Shown here: one piece after another, positions 9,424 through 17,816 of the stretch
Layout of the letters: the number at the start of each line of letters is the position of its first letter
Numbering within the stretch: position 1 is the first letter of the stretch
DNA from: Cupriavidus taiwanensis
Lineage (GTDB): Bacteria; Pseudomonadota; Gammaproteobacteria; Burkholderiales; Burkholderiaceae
Direction of reading: 5' to 3'
Length of the DNA: 64,000 nt
Assembly: GCF_900250075.1 (NCBI RefSeq)
Contig: NZ_LT977070.1
Location: forward strand, 2,646,894-2,710,893
Notes under the pieces: model-generated
Told to the model about the DNA's origin: nothing
Databases searched by the model: none
Seen by the model: the letters and a program-made list of their open reading frames with translations, nothing else
Position numbers and translations under genes: made by a program

Positions 9424-10391
9424 GCCGCGCCACGCGTCACCGCAACGCCGGCGGCGGCACCCACGCCGGCACCGCCACCGAATCCGCGCTGATCGTCGCC
9501 GCCCATGGCCGCCACTACGTGGTCGAGCTGGGCGACGGCGCGCGCATGCACGCCTTCCCGCGCGGCAAGAAAAGCGACTGCGCGGTGGGCGACCACGTCA
9601 GCGTCGAGCGCGCCGCCGCCGACCAGTGCGTAATCACCGGGGTTTCGCCGCGCAAGAACCTGCTGCACCGCTCGGACCAGTTCAAGTCCAAGCTGCTCGC
9701 GGCCAACATCGACCAGGTCATCATCGTGCTGGCCACCGAGCCGGGATTCTCCGAAGACCTGCTCGGGCGCGCGCTGGTATCGGCCGAGGCGCTCGGGATC
9801 CGGCCGCTGGTGGTGCTCAACAAGACCGACCTGCCCGAACGGCTGGAAGAGGCGCGCGGCCGCCTGGCGCTGTACCGCGGGCTGGGCTACGACACGCTGG
9901 AACTGTCGGTGCGCGCCGATCCGGCGCAGGCGCTGGCCGCGCTGCGGCCGCGCGTGGCGGGGCTCGCCAGCATCCTGATCGGGCAATCGGGCATGGGCAA
10001 GTCGTCGCTGCTGAACCTGCTGATCCCGGGCGTCGACGCGCAGACGCGCGAGATCTCGGCCAAGCTCGATTCCGGCAAGCACACCACCACCTTCACCCGG
10101 CTCTACCACCTGCCGGCGGACTGGGGTACCGTCGATGGCCGCCAGGGGGCGCTGATCGATTCGCCGGGCTTCCAGGAATTCGGGCTCTACCACCTCAGCG
10201 AGGGCATGCTGGAACGCGCCTTTCCGGAATTCCGCCCGTTGCTGACCGCGTGCCGCTTCTACAACTGCCATCACGTCAACGAGCCCGGCTGCGGCGTGCT
10301 GGCCGCGGTGGCCTCCGGCGATATCTCGGAGCGCCGGCACCAGCTCTACACGCAGCTGCTGCACGAATCCAGCCAGCAGAAGCCGTGGTAA
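9420..10391 (+). CDS. rsgA: Small ribosomal subunit biogenesis GTPase RsgA
   Basis: RsgA is a circularly permuted GTPase that checks late 30S assembly. The 323-residue protein has an N-terminal OB-fold, then G4 ([10 protein letters not shown]), then G1 ([19 protein letters not shown], about 186-204), and G3 (IDSPGFQEF). This permuted order is typical of the family. The C-terminal zinc knuckle [16 protein letters not shown] is intact. It is coupled to the upstream protease by an ATGA overlap and lies 32 bases from a DUF2007 gene. Confidence 0.95.
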   Translation: MSRATRHRNAGGGTHAGTATESALIVAAHGRHYVVELGDGARMHAFPRGKKSDCAVGDHVSVERAAADQCVITGVSPRKNLLHRSDQFKSKLLAANIDQVIIVLATEPGFSEDLLGRALVSAEALGIRPLVVLNKTDLPERLEEARGRLALYRGLGYDTLELSVRADPAQALAALRPRVAGLASILIGQSGMGKSSLLNLLIPGVDAQTREISAKLDSGKHTTTFTRLYHLPADWGTVDGRQGALIDSPGFQEFGLYHLSEGMLERAFPEFRPLLTACRFYNCHHVNEPGCGVLAAVASGDISERRHQLYTQLLHESSQQKPW

Positions 10392-10423
10392 GGTAAGCGC
10401 ACCTGGGTTCCCGGTGCGCTGTC

Positions 10424-10729
10424 ATGAAACTGCTGTTGTCCGCCACGTCCCTCGTCCACGCGGCCCATTGCCAGAACGTGCTGCGCGCGGCCGGCATCCG
10501 GGCGGAGCTGCGCAATACCTGGCTGGCCGGCGCGACCGGCGAGATCCCGTTCCGCGAGAGCGCGCCGCAGGTGTGGCTGGTCGATGACGAGATGGAGGCG
10601 CAGGCGTGGGCGGTGCTCAATGCCGCGGCCAACCCGGTGCCGGGGCCCAGCTGGCAATGCGACCGTTGCGGCGAATGGCACGAGGCGCAGTTCGGCGCGT
10701 GCTGGCGCTGCGGCGCGGCGCGCGGCTAA
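10424..10729 (+). CDS. DUF2007 protein with C-terminal zinc ribbon
   Basis: This small 101-residue soluble protein has an N-terminal DUF2007 domain (putative signal-transducing, PII-like fold): it begins MKLLLSATSLVHAAHCQNVL and continues with QVWLVDDEMEAQAW. The C-terminal CDRCGEWHEAQFGACWRCG holds two CxxC pairs (C79/C82, C93/C96) that form a likely zinc ribbon. It probably shares the transcript of rsgA. The function is unknown; a sensory or protein-binding role is only a guess. Confidence 0.85.
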   Translation: MKLLLSATSLVHAAHCQNVLRAAGIRAELRNTWLAGATGEIPFRESAPQVWLVDDEMEAQAWAVLNAAANPVPGPSWQCDRCGEWHEAQFGACWRCGAARG

Positions 10730-10741
10730 CCTGCCTCGATC

Positions 10742-10760
10742 GACCGGCCACTTGCCGGTC
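10742..10760. terminator. Weak hairpin between convergent genes
   Basis: A 7-bp stem GACCGGC/GCCGGTC with a 5-base loop lies between the DUF2007 gene and the CobD/CbiB gene. It has no T-run on either side, so intrinsic termination is doubtful. Confidence 0.3.
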
Positions 10761-10766
10761 AGGCGC

Positions 10767-11771
10767 TCAACCCACCCACAGCGCCAGCGACAGCATCGCC
10801 AGCAGCAGCATCCACAACACCACCGCGCGCCACACCAGCCCCACCGCCGATTGCAGCGTGCGCACGCCGGGCTCGGTGCCGAACTCGGGCGGTGCCGGCT
10901 CAGGGCCGCCGTTGGCGCCGTCGGCGTCTTCCATGCCGGGCGCATAGTCCACCGCCGGGCCGGCCACGCTGGTGCGCAGCACCACCGTGGAATCGTCCTC
11001 GGCCAGCGGCGTGCCCAGGCGCACGCCCAGCGCGCCGCCGCCGCTCGCCAGCAGGATGCCGTTGACGGCATCGTTCCACTTGCGCGCATGGTTGCGCCAG
11101 GCGTAGACCGCGTCCTCGAAGTTGCCGACGATGGCAAAGCCGATCGAGGTCAGCCGCGACGGAACCCAGTCCAGCAGGTAGAAGGCGCGCGCGGCAAAGC
11201 GGCCCAGCGCCGGGCTGCGCTCGGTCGACGGCAGGTTCCAGTGGCGGCCCAGGTATTCGGCGGTGCGGTACAGCACCACGCCACCGGGGCCGACCGGCAC
11301 CAGGAACCAGAAGAACACGCCGAACACATGCCGGTGCACGGCGATGATCGCCGCTTCCAGCGTATGGCGCACGATTTCGGACACCGGCATCTCGACCGTG
11401 TCGAGCCCGGTCCACTCGTGCAGCAGCGTGCGCGCGGTATGGAGGTCGTCGCGGTTGAGCGCCTCGTGGATATCGGTGAAGTAATGGCTGAACTGGCGGA
11501 AGCCCAGCGTCATGTACAGCACCAGCACGTTCCACGCGAGCGTCAGCGCCACGCTGATCGACGCCAGCAGGTAGTGCACCACGATCACCGCCAGCGTCAG
11601 CGGCAGCACCACGGTCAGCCAGGCCAGCGCGGCGTCGCGCGGGCGGCCGGTGTCGAAGGCGTGCTCGGCGCGGTCGCCGAGCGCGCGCACGATCTCGTAG
11701 ATCGGGTTGTTGCGGCCCAGGGCGCGGAACTGCTCGGCAATCAGCGCCAGGAGAATGGAAACAAAGGTCAT
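10767..11771 (-). CDS. CobD/CbiB-family membrane protein
   Basis: This 334-residue membrane protein resembles CobD/CbiB, the adenosylcobinamide-phosphate synthase of cobalamin assembly. It shows the family's LALIAEQFR start, FSHYFTDIHEALNRDDLHTAR, the EIVRHTLEAAIIAVHRHVFG helix and VGPGGVVLYRTAEYLGR. No other cobalamin gene is near, and a divergent group of such proteins occurs in Burkholderiales outside cob loci, so the enzymatic role is uncertain. ATG 11771 was chosen; the upstream frame is not conserved-looking. The C-terminal hydrophobic helix ends close to the stop. Confidence 0.75.
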   Translation of the reverse strand: MTFVSILLALIAEQFRALGRNNPIYEIVRALGDRAEHAFDTGRPRDAALAWLTVVLPLTLAVIVVHYLLASISVALTLAWNVLVLYMTLGFRQFSHYFTDIHEALNRDDLHTARTLLHEWTGLDTVEMPVSEIVRHTLEAAIIAVHRHVFGVFFWFLVPVGPGGVVLYRTAEYLGRHWNLPSTERSPALGRFAARAFYLLDWVPSRLTSIGFAIVGNFEDAVYAWRNHARKWNDAVNGILLASGGGALGVRLGTPLAEDDSTVVLRTSVAGPAVDYAPGMEDADGANGGPEPAPPEFGTEPGVRTLQSAVGLVWRAVVLWMLLLAMLSLALWVG

Positions 11772-11920
11772 CTTGGTACGGGGTGCTCCAAGGGCACGCC
11801 GGCCCGTTGGGGCCGGCCGGCGCGACTGGCCAGCGATGTGCCGGCGCAGGCGCAAGGCATAGCGAGAAGATAGCACAGCGCTACCCGCCGGCACCCGCGA
11901 CGCGCCGCGCCAAAGGCAAA

Positions 11921-11940
11921 AGCCCGCCATGGGGCGGGCT
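11921..11940 (-). terminator. Terminator after the pirin gene
   Basis: The stem AGCCCGCC/GGCGGGCT has an ATGG loop and is followed on the minus strand by TTTTGCCTTTG. It ends the pirin transcript. Confidence 0.75.
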
Positions 11941-11964
11941 CTTGCATGGGGCCGCAAGCGATCC

Positions 11965-12663
11965 TCAGGGCAGGTCGAACACCAGCACTTCGGCGCCATC
12001 GCCGCCGGACAGCGCGACCTCGGCCACGTCTTCCAGCCGGGCGGCGTCGCCGGCCTCGAGCGCCTTGCCGTTGACCGTGACCCGGCCGCGCGCCACGTGC
12101 ACATAGGCGCGGCGCCCCGGCGCCAGCGCCAGCGTGGCGGCCTCGTCGCCGTCGAACAGGCCGGCGTAGAGCCGGATGTCCTGGTGCACCAGCACCGAGC
12201 CGTCGGCGCCGTCGGCGCTTGCCACCAGGCGCAGCTTGCCGCGCTTGTCGGCCGCGTCGAAGTGCTTTTCCTCGTAGCCGGGATCGATGCCGTTTTCGGC
12301 CGGGATGATCCAGATCTGCAGGAAGTGGGTGGTGTCGTGCGCGGCGTGGTTGTATTCCGAATGGCGCACGCCGGTGCCGGCGCTCATGCGCTGCACGTCG
12401 CCCGGGCGGATCACGCTGCCGTTGCCCATGCTGTCCTTGTGCGCCAGCTCGCCTTCGAGCACGTAACTGATGATTTCCATGTCGCGGTGGCCATGGGTGC
12501 CAAAGCCCATGCCCGGCGCGACGCGGTCTTCATTGATCACGCGCAGCGGCCCGTACTGCACATGCTGCGGGTCGTAGTAGTCGGCGAATGAGAACGAATG
12601 ATAGGACTTCAGCCAGCCGTGATCGGCGTACCCACGCTCTGCGGACTTTCTGATTTCAATCAT
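11965..12663 (-). CDS. Pirin-family protein (YhhW/quercetinase type)
   Basis: This is a 232-residue bicupin of the pirin family. The metal site of the N-terminal cupin is complete: GTHGHRDME (H57, H59) and GVRHSEYNH (H101, E103). The conserved FSFADYYDPQHVQYGPLRV precedes it. YhhW-type members can oxidise quercetin in vitro; in-cell roles vary. The gene is divergent from a LysR regulator, a very common arrangement for pirins, and a palindromic LysR-type site lies between them. A ribosome site GGAGGGCC precedes the ATG. Confidence 0.92.
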   Translation of the reverse strand: MIEIRKSAERGYADHGWLKSYHSFSFADYYDPQHVQYGPLRVINEDRVAPGMGFGTHGHRDMEIISYVLEGELAHKDSMGNGSVIRPGDVQRMSAGTGVRHSEYNHAAHDTTHFLQIWIIPAENGIDPGYEEKHFDAADKRGKLRLVASADGADGSVLVHQDIRLYAGLFDGDEAATLALAPGRRAYVHVARGRVTVNGKALEAGDAARLEDVAEVALSGGDGAEVLVFDLP

Positions 12664-12799
12664 TTTGATGGCCCTCCTTGAGCCTTTTCGCCGACAGCAC
12701 CGTCTGGCTAACCGTGTCGCGGCATGTGTTTTCGCTTTGGATGCTAGGCAGTTTAGGCCTTCAGGCGTATATTTACGGGGACCACCTTAGAAGCAGTCA

Positions 12800-12814
12800 T
12801 TCAGAATTTCTGAA
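12800..12814. promoter_or_regulatory. LysR-type operator between pirin and LysR genes
   Basis: A perfect palindrome TTCAGAATTTCTGAA ends one base before the LysR start codon. Its core, 12801-12813, fits the T-N11-A box bound by LysR regulators. The position implies autorepression and possible control of the pirin gene. Confidence 0.6.
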
Positions 12815-12815
12815 C

Positions 12816-13736
12816 ATGGCCCTCTCGCTAGAATCCCTCGAAGTCCTCGACGCCATCGAACGCAAGGGCAGCTTTGCCGCCGCCGCCCACGAGATGGGCA
12901 AGGTCCCCTCCGCGCTGACCTACGTGGTGCGCAAGCTGGAAGAAGACCTCGACGTGCTGCTGTTCGACCGGCGCCGCCATCGCGCCGAACTGACGCCCGC
13001 CGGCCGCGCCCTGCTCGACGAGGGCCGCCACCTGCTGCACGCCGCCGACGACCTCGCGCGGCGCGTCAAGCGCCTGGCCACCGGCTGGGAGGCCACCCTC
13101 ACCATCGTGGTCGACGATCTGATCAACTTCCGCGCGCTGCTGCCGGTGATCCACGATTTCTATGCCGAGAACACCGCGACCCGGCTGCGCTTTTCCAAGG
13201 AAGTGCTGGGCGGCGCGTGGGACGCCCTGGTCAGCAACCGCGCCGACCTGGTGATCGGCGGCGCCTACGATGCGCCCAGCACGCAGGGCTTCCAGATCCG
13301 GCCGCTGGGGTCGGTGCCCTTTGTCTTCGCCGTGGCCGCGCATCATCCGCTCGCCACCGAGGAGGGCCCGCTCACCACCATCCAGATCGCCAAGCATCGC
13401 ATCGTCGCGGTGGGCGATACCTCGCGCAACCTGCCGGCCCGCACCCATGGCGTGCTGGCCGGCCAGGACGTGCTGGTGGTGCCGACCATGCGCGACAAGC
13501 TCGAAGCGCAGATCCGCGGCCTCGGCTGCGGCTGGCTGCCGGCGCCGATGGCGCAGCCGCATATCGAAAGCGGCGTGCTGCAGGCGCGCGAAACCGTCGA
13601 GGTGCGCGCGCCGGGCAACTTCAAGGTGGCATGGCGCACCAGCAACCGCGGCAAGGCGCTGCAGTGGTGGGCCGGCAAGCTGGAAGACCCGCGCCTGGCG
13701 CAGGCGCTGCTGCAGCAACCCGACTTCGCCGGCTGA
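12816..13736 (+). CDS. LysR-family transcriptional regulator
   Basis: This 306-residue LysR regulator has an N-terminal winged helix ([20 protein letters not shown], then [19 protein letters not shown]) and a C-terminal periplasmic-binding-like effector domain. The start ATG at 12816 matches the family N-terminus; longer upstream starts only read the promoter region. It is divergent from the pirin gene and is probably its regulator. The effector is unknown. The gene ends 10 bases before gluQ, so the two may share a transcript. Confidence 0.92.
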   Translation: MALSLESLEVLDAIERKGSFAAAAHEMGKVPSALTYVVRKLEEDLDVLLFDRRRHRAELTPAGRALLDEGRHLLHAADDLARRVKRLATGWEATLTIVVDDLINFRALLPVIHDFYAENTATRLRFSKEVLGGAWDALVSNRADLVIGGAYDAPSTQGFQIRPLGSVPFVFAVAAHHPLATEEGPLTTIQIAKHRIVAVGDTSRNLPARTHGVLAGQDVLVVPTMRDKLEAQIRGLGCGWLPAPMAQPHIESGVLQARETVEVRAPGNFKVAWRTSNRGKALQWWAGKLEDPRLAQALLQQPDFAG

Positions 13737-13746
13737 GGGCGGGCTG

Positions 13747-14679
13747 ATGGCAGAGCGGGCTGCAACCGCAGTGCAGGAGAGCGCCGCGCGCGGCTATCGC
13801 GGCCGCTTCGCGCCCTCGCCCACCGGGCCGCTGCACATGGGCTCGCTGGTGACCGCGCTGGGCAGCTGGCTGGATGCGCGCGCGCATGGCGGGCAATGGC
13901 TGGTGCGCATCGAGGACATCGACACGCCGCGCTGCGTGCGCGACGCGGACCACGACATCCTGCGCACGCTGGAGCGCGTCGGCATGACGCCCGACGAGCC
14001 GCCGGTGTGGCAGAGCCGGCGCGAGCCGCACTATGCCGAGGCGCTGCGCCGGCTCGATGCCGCGGGGCAGCTCTACCCGTGCGGCTGCTCGCGCAAGGAG
14101 ATCGCCGATTCGCTGGTGCACGTGCGCGAGCGCCACCAGACCCTGGGCTATCCCGGCACCTGCCGCCACGGCCTGAACGGCAAGCTGCCGCGCGCGTGGC
14201 GCGTGCGCGTGCCGGACGGGCCGGCCGCCGTCGTGTGCTTCGACGACCGCTGGCAGGGACGCCAGTGCCAGAACCTCGAAACCGAGCTGGGCGACTTCGT
14301 GCTGCGCCGCGCCGACGGGTTGTGGGCCTACCAGCTGGCGGTGGTGGTCGACGACGGACTGCAGGGCATCACGCATATCGTGCGCGGCGCCGACCTGCTC
14401 GACTCCACGCCGCGGCAGATCCACCTGCAGCACCTGCTGGGGCTGCCCACGCCGGCCTACCTGCACGTGCCGGTGGTGGTGAACCAGGCCGGCGAGAAGC
14501 TCAGCAAGCAGAGCGGCGCACAGCCGATCGACACCAGCGCCCCGCTGGACGCGCTGCGCGAGGCCGGCGCGCACCTGGGACTGTCGAATCCCGCCGGCAC
14601 GGTCCAGGACTGGCTGGCGCGGGCCACCGACGGCTGGCGCGAGCGGCTGGCCACGCTGCCGCTGCCGGCATCGGTCTAG
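13747..14679 (+). CDS. gluQ: Glutamyl-Q tRNA(Asp) synthetase
   Basis: GluQ attaches glutamate to queuosine-34 of tRNA(Asp). At 310 residues it is the catalytic half of a glutamyl-tRNA synthetase without an anticodon-binding domain. The class I motifs are [19 protein letters not shown] (HIGH-like) and GEKLSKQSG (KMSKS-like). The zinc-binding cysteines are in [10 protein letters not shown] and GYPGTC. ATG 13747 is chosen because the family begins shortly before [10 protein letters not shown]; the frame upstream overlaps lysR and is spurious. Confidence 0.95.
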   Translation: MAERAATAVQESAARGYRGRFAPSPTGPLHMGSLVTALGSWLDARAHGGQWLVRIEDIDTPRCVRDADHDILRTLERVGMTPDEPPVWQSRREPHYAEALRRLDAAGQLYPCGCSRKEIADSLVHVRERHQTLGYPGTCRHGLNGKLPRAWRVRVPDGPAAVVCFDDRWQGRQCQNLETELGDFVLRRADGLWAYQLAVVVDDGLQGITHIVRGADLLDSTPRQIHLQHLLGLPTPAYLHVPVVVNQAGEKLSKQSGAQPIDTSAPLDALREAGAHLGLSNPAGTVQDWLARATDGWRERLATLPLPASV

Positions 14680-14693
14680 CCGCCGCAAAAACA

Positions 14694-14717
14694 AATGGCC
14701 CGCGCAGGCGGGCCATT
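14694..14717. terminator. Terminator between convergent gluQ and rhlE
   Basis: A 10-bp perfect stem AATGGCCCGC/GCGGGCCATT with a GCAG loop is preceded by an A-run on the left, which serves as the T-run for the minus-strand rhlE. Confidence 0.8.
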
Positions 14718-14736
14718 CATCGGAACGACAATCCGT

Positions 14737-16239
14737 TCAGGACTTGCGCGGCACACCGCCGAGCAAGGCCGCCACCGGCCGCTTGGGCGCCTGGCGGCCG
14801 CGCGTGAGCGCGGCGGCGACTTCGTCGGCGGCCTTGGCCTGCGCCGCGCTGGCGGGGCTGGGCTCATACGGGCGCGAGAAGAATGGGTCGTCCGAAGCGC
14901 GGAAGGCCTGGCGGCTGGCGCCGTGGTCGTGGCGGCGCGGACGGTCTTCGCTGTCGGCGCTGCCGCGCGCGCGGCGCACGTCGCTGCGCTCGCGGCGGCG
15001 CTCGCCGTCGGCCTGGCGGGCACGCTCGCCGGTGGGATCGAAGCCCTCCAGCTTGCCGCGCGGGATGCTGCGCTTGATCAGCTTTTCGATATCGGACAGC
15101 AGGCGCTCGTCATTGCCCGGCACGTAGATCGACAGCGCATCGCCGCTGGCGCCGGCGCGGCCGGTCCGGCCGATGCGATGCACGTAATCCTCGGCGCTGT
15201 ACGGCACGTCGAAGTTGATCACGCACGGCATGTCGGGGATATCCAGCCCACGCGCCGCCACGTCGGTGGCGACCAGCGCATCGATGGTGCCGCTCTTGAA
15301 GCCGTCGAGCGTTTGCATGCGCTCGGTCTGGGTCTTGTCGCCATGGATCGCGGCGGCGTTGATGCCCTCGCGCTCCAGGTGGCGCGCCAGCCGCGAGCAG
15401 CCAATCTTGCTGTTGACGAAGACGATGCACTGGCGCGACATGCCCTGCGCCGCGCGCTGCTTGAGCAGGTGCACCACCGCGGCCTGCTTGTGGCCGTCCT
15501 CGACCTGGTACACCGCCTGGCGCACGTTCTCGTTGGTCGAGTTGCTGCGTGCCACTTCGATGGTGACCGGCTGCTTCAGGTAGCTGGAGGCCAGCCGCTT
15601 GATTTCCGGCGAGAACGTGGCCGAGAACAGCAGCGTCTGGCGCTGCGCCGGCAGCAGGTTGATGATGCGCTGCAGGTCCGGCAGGAAGCCCATGTCGAGC
15701 ATGCGGTCGGCTTCGTCCAGCACCAGCATCTGCACCTGCGACAGGTTCACCGACTTCTGCTGCACGTGGTCGAGCAGGCGGCCGGGGGTGGCCACCAGGA
15801 TCTCGACGCCGCGGCGCAGCGCGTCGGTCTGCGGGTTCATGTCGACGCCGCCGAACACCACCGTGCTGCGCAGGTCGGTGTGCTTGGCGTAGCGGGCGAC
15901 GTTGTCGTAGACCTGGTCGGCCAGCTCGCGCGTCGGGGTCAGCATCAGCGCGCGCACCGGGTGGCGCGCCGGCGAAGCGCTGGCATTGGCCAGCGGCAGC
16001 AGGCGCTGGATGATCGGCAGCGCGAAGCCGGCGGTCTTGCCGGTGCCGGTCTGCGCGGCGCCCATCACGTCCTTGCCCAGCAGCACCACCGGAATGGCCT
16101 GCGCCTGGATCGGCGTGGGAGAGGTATAGCCCTGCTCGGACAAGGCCCGCAGGATGCGCGCGTCGAGGCCGAAGCTGTCGAAGGTCTGCACGGCGGTCGC
16201 AACCGCGGTGGTAGGTTCTGGTGCGTTCGTAGTGGTCAT
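14737..16239 (-). CDS. rhlE: DEAD-box RNA helicase, RhlE type
   Basis: This 500-residue ATP-dependent RNA helicase probably acts in ribosome assembly or RNA turnover. The motifs in order are the Q motif (FDSFGLD...TPIQAQAIP), AQTGTGKT, PTRELADQV, ATPGRLLDH, DEADRMLDMGF, SATFSP, VATDVAARGLD and HRIGRTGRAG. The C-terminal ~110 residues are basic, Arg-rich and disordered, as in RhlE. I start at ATG 16239 (MTTTNAPEPTT); a further 12 residues upstream are possible but unlike the family. Confidence 0.92.
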   Translation of the reverse strand: MTTTNAPEPTTAVATAVQTFDSFGLDARILRALSEQGYTSPTPIQAQAIPVVLLGKDVMGAAQTGTGKTAGFALPIIQRLLPLANASASPARHPVRALMLTPTRELADQVYDNVARYAKHTDLRSTVVFGGVDMNPQTDALRRGVEILVATPGRLLDHVQQKSVNLSQVQMLVLDEADRMLDMGFLPDLQRIINLLPAQRQTLLFSATFSPEIKRLASSYLKQPVTIEVARSNSTNENVRQAVYQVEDGHKQAAVVHLLKQRAAQGMSRQCIVFVNSKIGCSRLARHLEREGINAAAIHGDKTQTERMQTLDGFKSGTIDALVATDVAARGLDIPDMPCVINFDVPYSAEDYVHRIGRTGRAGASGDALSIYVPGNDERLLSDIEKLIKRSIPRGKLEGFDPTGERARQADGERRRERSDVRRARGSADSEDRPRRHDHGASRQAFRASDDPFFSRPYEPSPASAAQAKAADEVAAALTRGRQAPKRPVAALLGGVPRKS

Positions 16240-16564
16240 GGGTATCGGTATTGGCGGGAGGCGAACCCGGCACAAACGGATACGCGTCTGGAACTCATCT
16301 CGCCCTGAATCTCGCCTGGCGCCAGGGAGTTTCCGGCGCGGCCCTGCTGGCTACAGCATTTGGCCAAGAGAATCAAAGACTTAGATTTTAGCACCTCTGC
16401 CCGCGCAGTGGGCGCTCCAGCGCCGCCGTGCGGCGCACGCGACAAGCCGGCGCCAGCGGCTGGCGCACGCGCACATTGTCAAGACATTGTCATATCGGCC
16501 AAGCAAGATGCCGGCGGCGCGGCGGCCATGCCGGACCGCGCGCCTTCTTCACATCGAGACCGAC
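16240..16564. other. rhlE upstream region without a clear gene
   Basis: No coding sequence is evident. On the minus strand a TAAAAT-like box around 16385-16390 could start rhlE transcription, giving a leader of about 145 bases. DEAD-box genes often have long leaders, but no known RNA motif was recognised. Confidence 0.35.
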
Positions 16565-16720
16565 ATGGACTTCGAGCTGTTTCGCCTGACCTGCCAGCAA
16601 TTCCTGCGCACCTCCAGCCAGTTCCTGGGACTGGCAGCGGCCGGCCGCCAGGCCACGCTGCCGATACCGGCGCTACCGACGCTGCCGGCGAGCCAGCCGC
16701 AGGGCCGGCAGCCCGCCTGA
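16565..16720 (+). CDS. Possible small protein (51 residues), unrecognised
   Basis: A short frame begins MDFELFRLTCQQFLRTSSQF and ends in a Pro/Gln-rich tail. The first half could form an amphipathic helix. There is no clear ribosome site and the frame is GC-biased, so it may be chance. It lies between rhlE and the Bug-protein gene, on the opposite strand to both. I do not recognise it. Confidence 0.22.
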   Translation: MDFELFRLTCQQFLRTSSQFLGLAAAGRQATLPIPALPTLPASQPQGRQPA

Positions 16721-16754
16721 ACCGCAGCGGGCCGCCGGCTCGTCATCCGCACGC

Positions 16755-17753
16755 TCAGTCGCCGCGGATGCCGTTGTCCTGGATCACCTTGCCCCACTTG
16801 CTGTAGTCGGCCTTCATGCGCGCGGCCAACTGCTCCGGCGGCAGATAAGCGGCCACGGTACCGGCGCCCAGCATCTTCTGCTGCACGGTCGGATCGGCCA
16901 GCGCCTTCTTCAGCTCGGCCGACAACGTCGCCACCACTTCCCTGGGCGTGCCGGCCGGCGCCAGCAGCCCGCCCCATGCGGTGGCGTCGAAGCCCGGGAA
17001 GCCCTGCTCGGCCACCGTCTTGACCTCCGGCGTAAAGCTGACGCGCTTGTTCGAGCCCACCGCGATCGGGCGCAGCTTGCCGGCCTTGATATGCGGCAGC
17101 GCCGCGATCATGTCCGAGAACATCATCGGCACCTGGCCAGCCAGCAGGTCGGAGATCGCCGGCGCGCTGCCCTTGTAGGGCACGTGCTGGACGTCGAAGT
17201 TGCCCAGGTTCTTCAGCAGCTCGGTCGACAGGTGGCCGAAGCTGCCGTTGCCCGCGCTGGTGTAGTTGAGCGCGCCCGGCCTGGCCTTGGCCTTGGCGAT
17301 GTACTGCTGCAGGCTGGTCACGTCCGGCATCGCCTGCGGATTGACCACCATCACGATCGGCAGGTCATAGGCGGCGCCGATCGGCGCGAAATCCTTGAAG
17401 ATGTCGTAGCCCTTGCGGTTGATCAGGTGCGGCGCCAGCAGCGTGGGCGTGGCCAGCACCAGCAGCGTGTAGCCGTCGGCGGGGCTCTTGGCGACGTTCT
17501 CGGCGCCGATGGTGCCGGAGGCGCCGGGGCGGTTGTCCACCACCACCGGCTGCTTCAGCGTTTCGCTCATCTTCTGGCCGATGATGCGCGCGGCGGTGTC
17601 GGTCGGGCCGCCCGGCGGGAACGGCACCACCAGCCGGATCGGCTTGCTGGGGTAGGTTTCGGCCAAAGCGGGTGCGGCGGCGAGCGGCAGCGTGGCGCTC
17701 AGGAGCACGGCGCCCAGGCGGCGCTGGAAGGTACGGCGGCTGGTGTTCTGCAT
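16755..17753 (-). CDS. Bug-family (TctC-like) periplasmic substrate-binding protein
   Basis: This 332-residue secreted solute-binding protein belongs to the Bug/TctC family. It has a signal peptide (basic MQNTSRRTFQRR, hydrophobic LGAVLLSATLPLAAAPALA, AxA cleavage). It has the family's YPSKPIRLVVPFPPGGPTD, VVDNRPGASGTIGAE, and the loop AGNGSFGHLSTELLK. It binds a carboxylated metabolite that cannot be predicted. No TctA/TctB membrane genes are adjacent, so it is an orphan as is common in Cupriavidus and Bordetella. It lies 63 bases downstream of the CoA-transferase in a likely operon, so its ligand may feed that enzyme. Confidence 0.92.
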   Translation of the reverse strand: MQNTSRRTFQRRLGAVLLSATLPLAAAPALAETYPSKPIRLVVPFPPGGPTDTAARIIGQKMSETLKQPVVVDNRPGASGTIGAENVAKSPADGYTLLVLATPTLLAPHLINRKGYDIFKDFAPIGAAYDLPIVMVVNPQAMPDVTSLQQYIAKAKARPGALNYTSAGNGSFGHLSTELLKNLGNFDVQHVPYKGSAPAISDLLAGQVPMMFSDMIAALPHIKAGKLRPIAVGSNKRVSFTPEVKTVAEQGFPGFDATAWGGLLAPAGTPREVVATLSAELKKALADPTVQQKMLGAGTVAAYLPPEQLAARMKADYSKWGKVIQDNGIRGD

Positions 17754-17816
17754 GGTGTGACTGTGTCCTCGGGTGAATCGCGGTGAATCAGAATCGGTTT
17801 TCTGGTGCGGCGGCCG

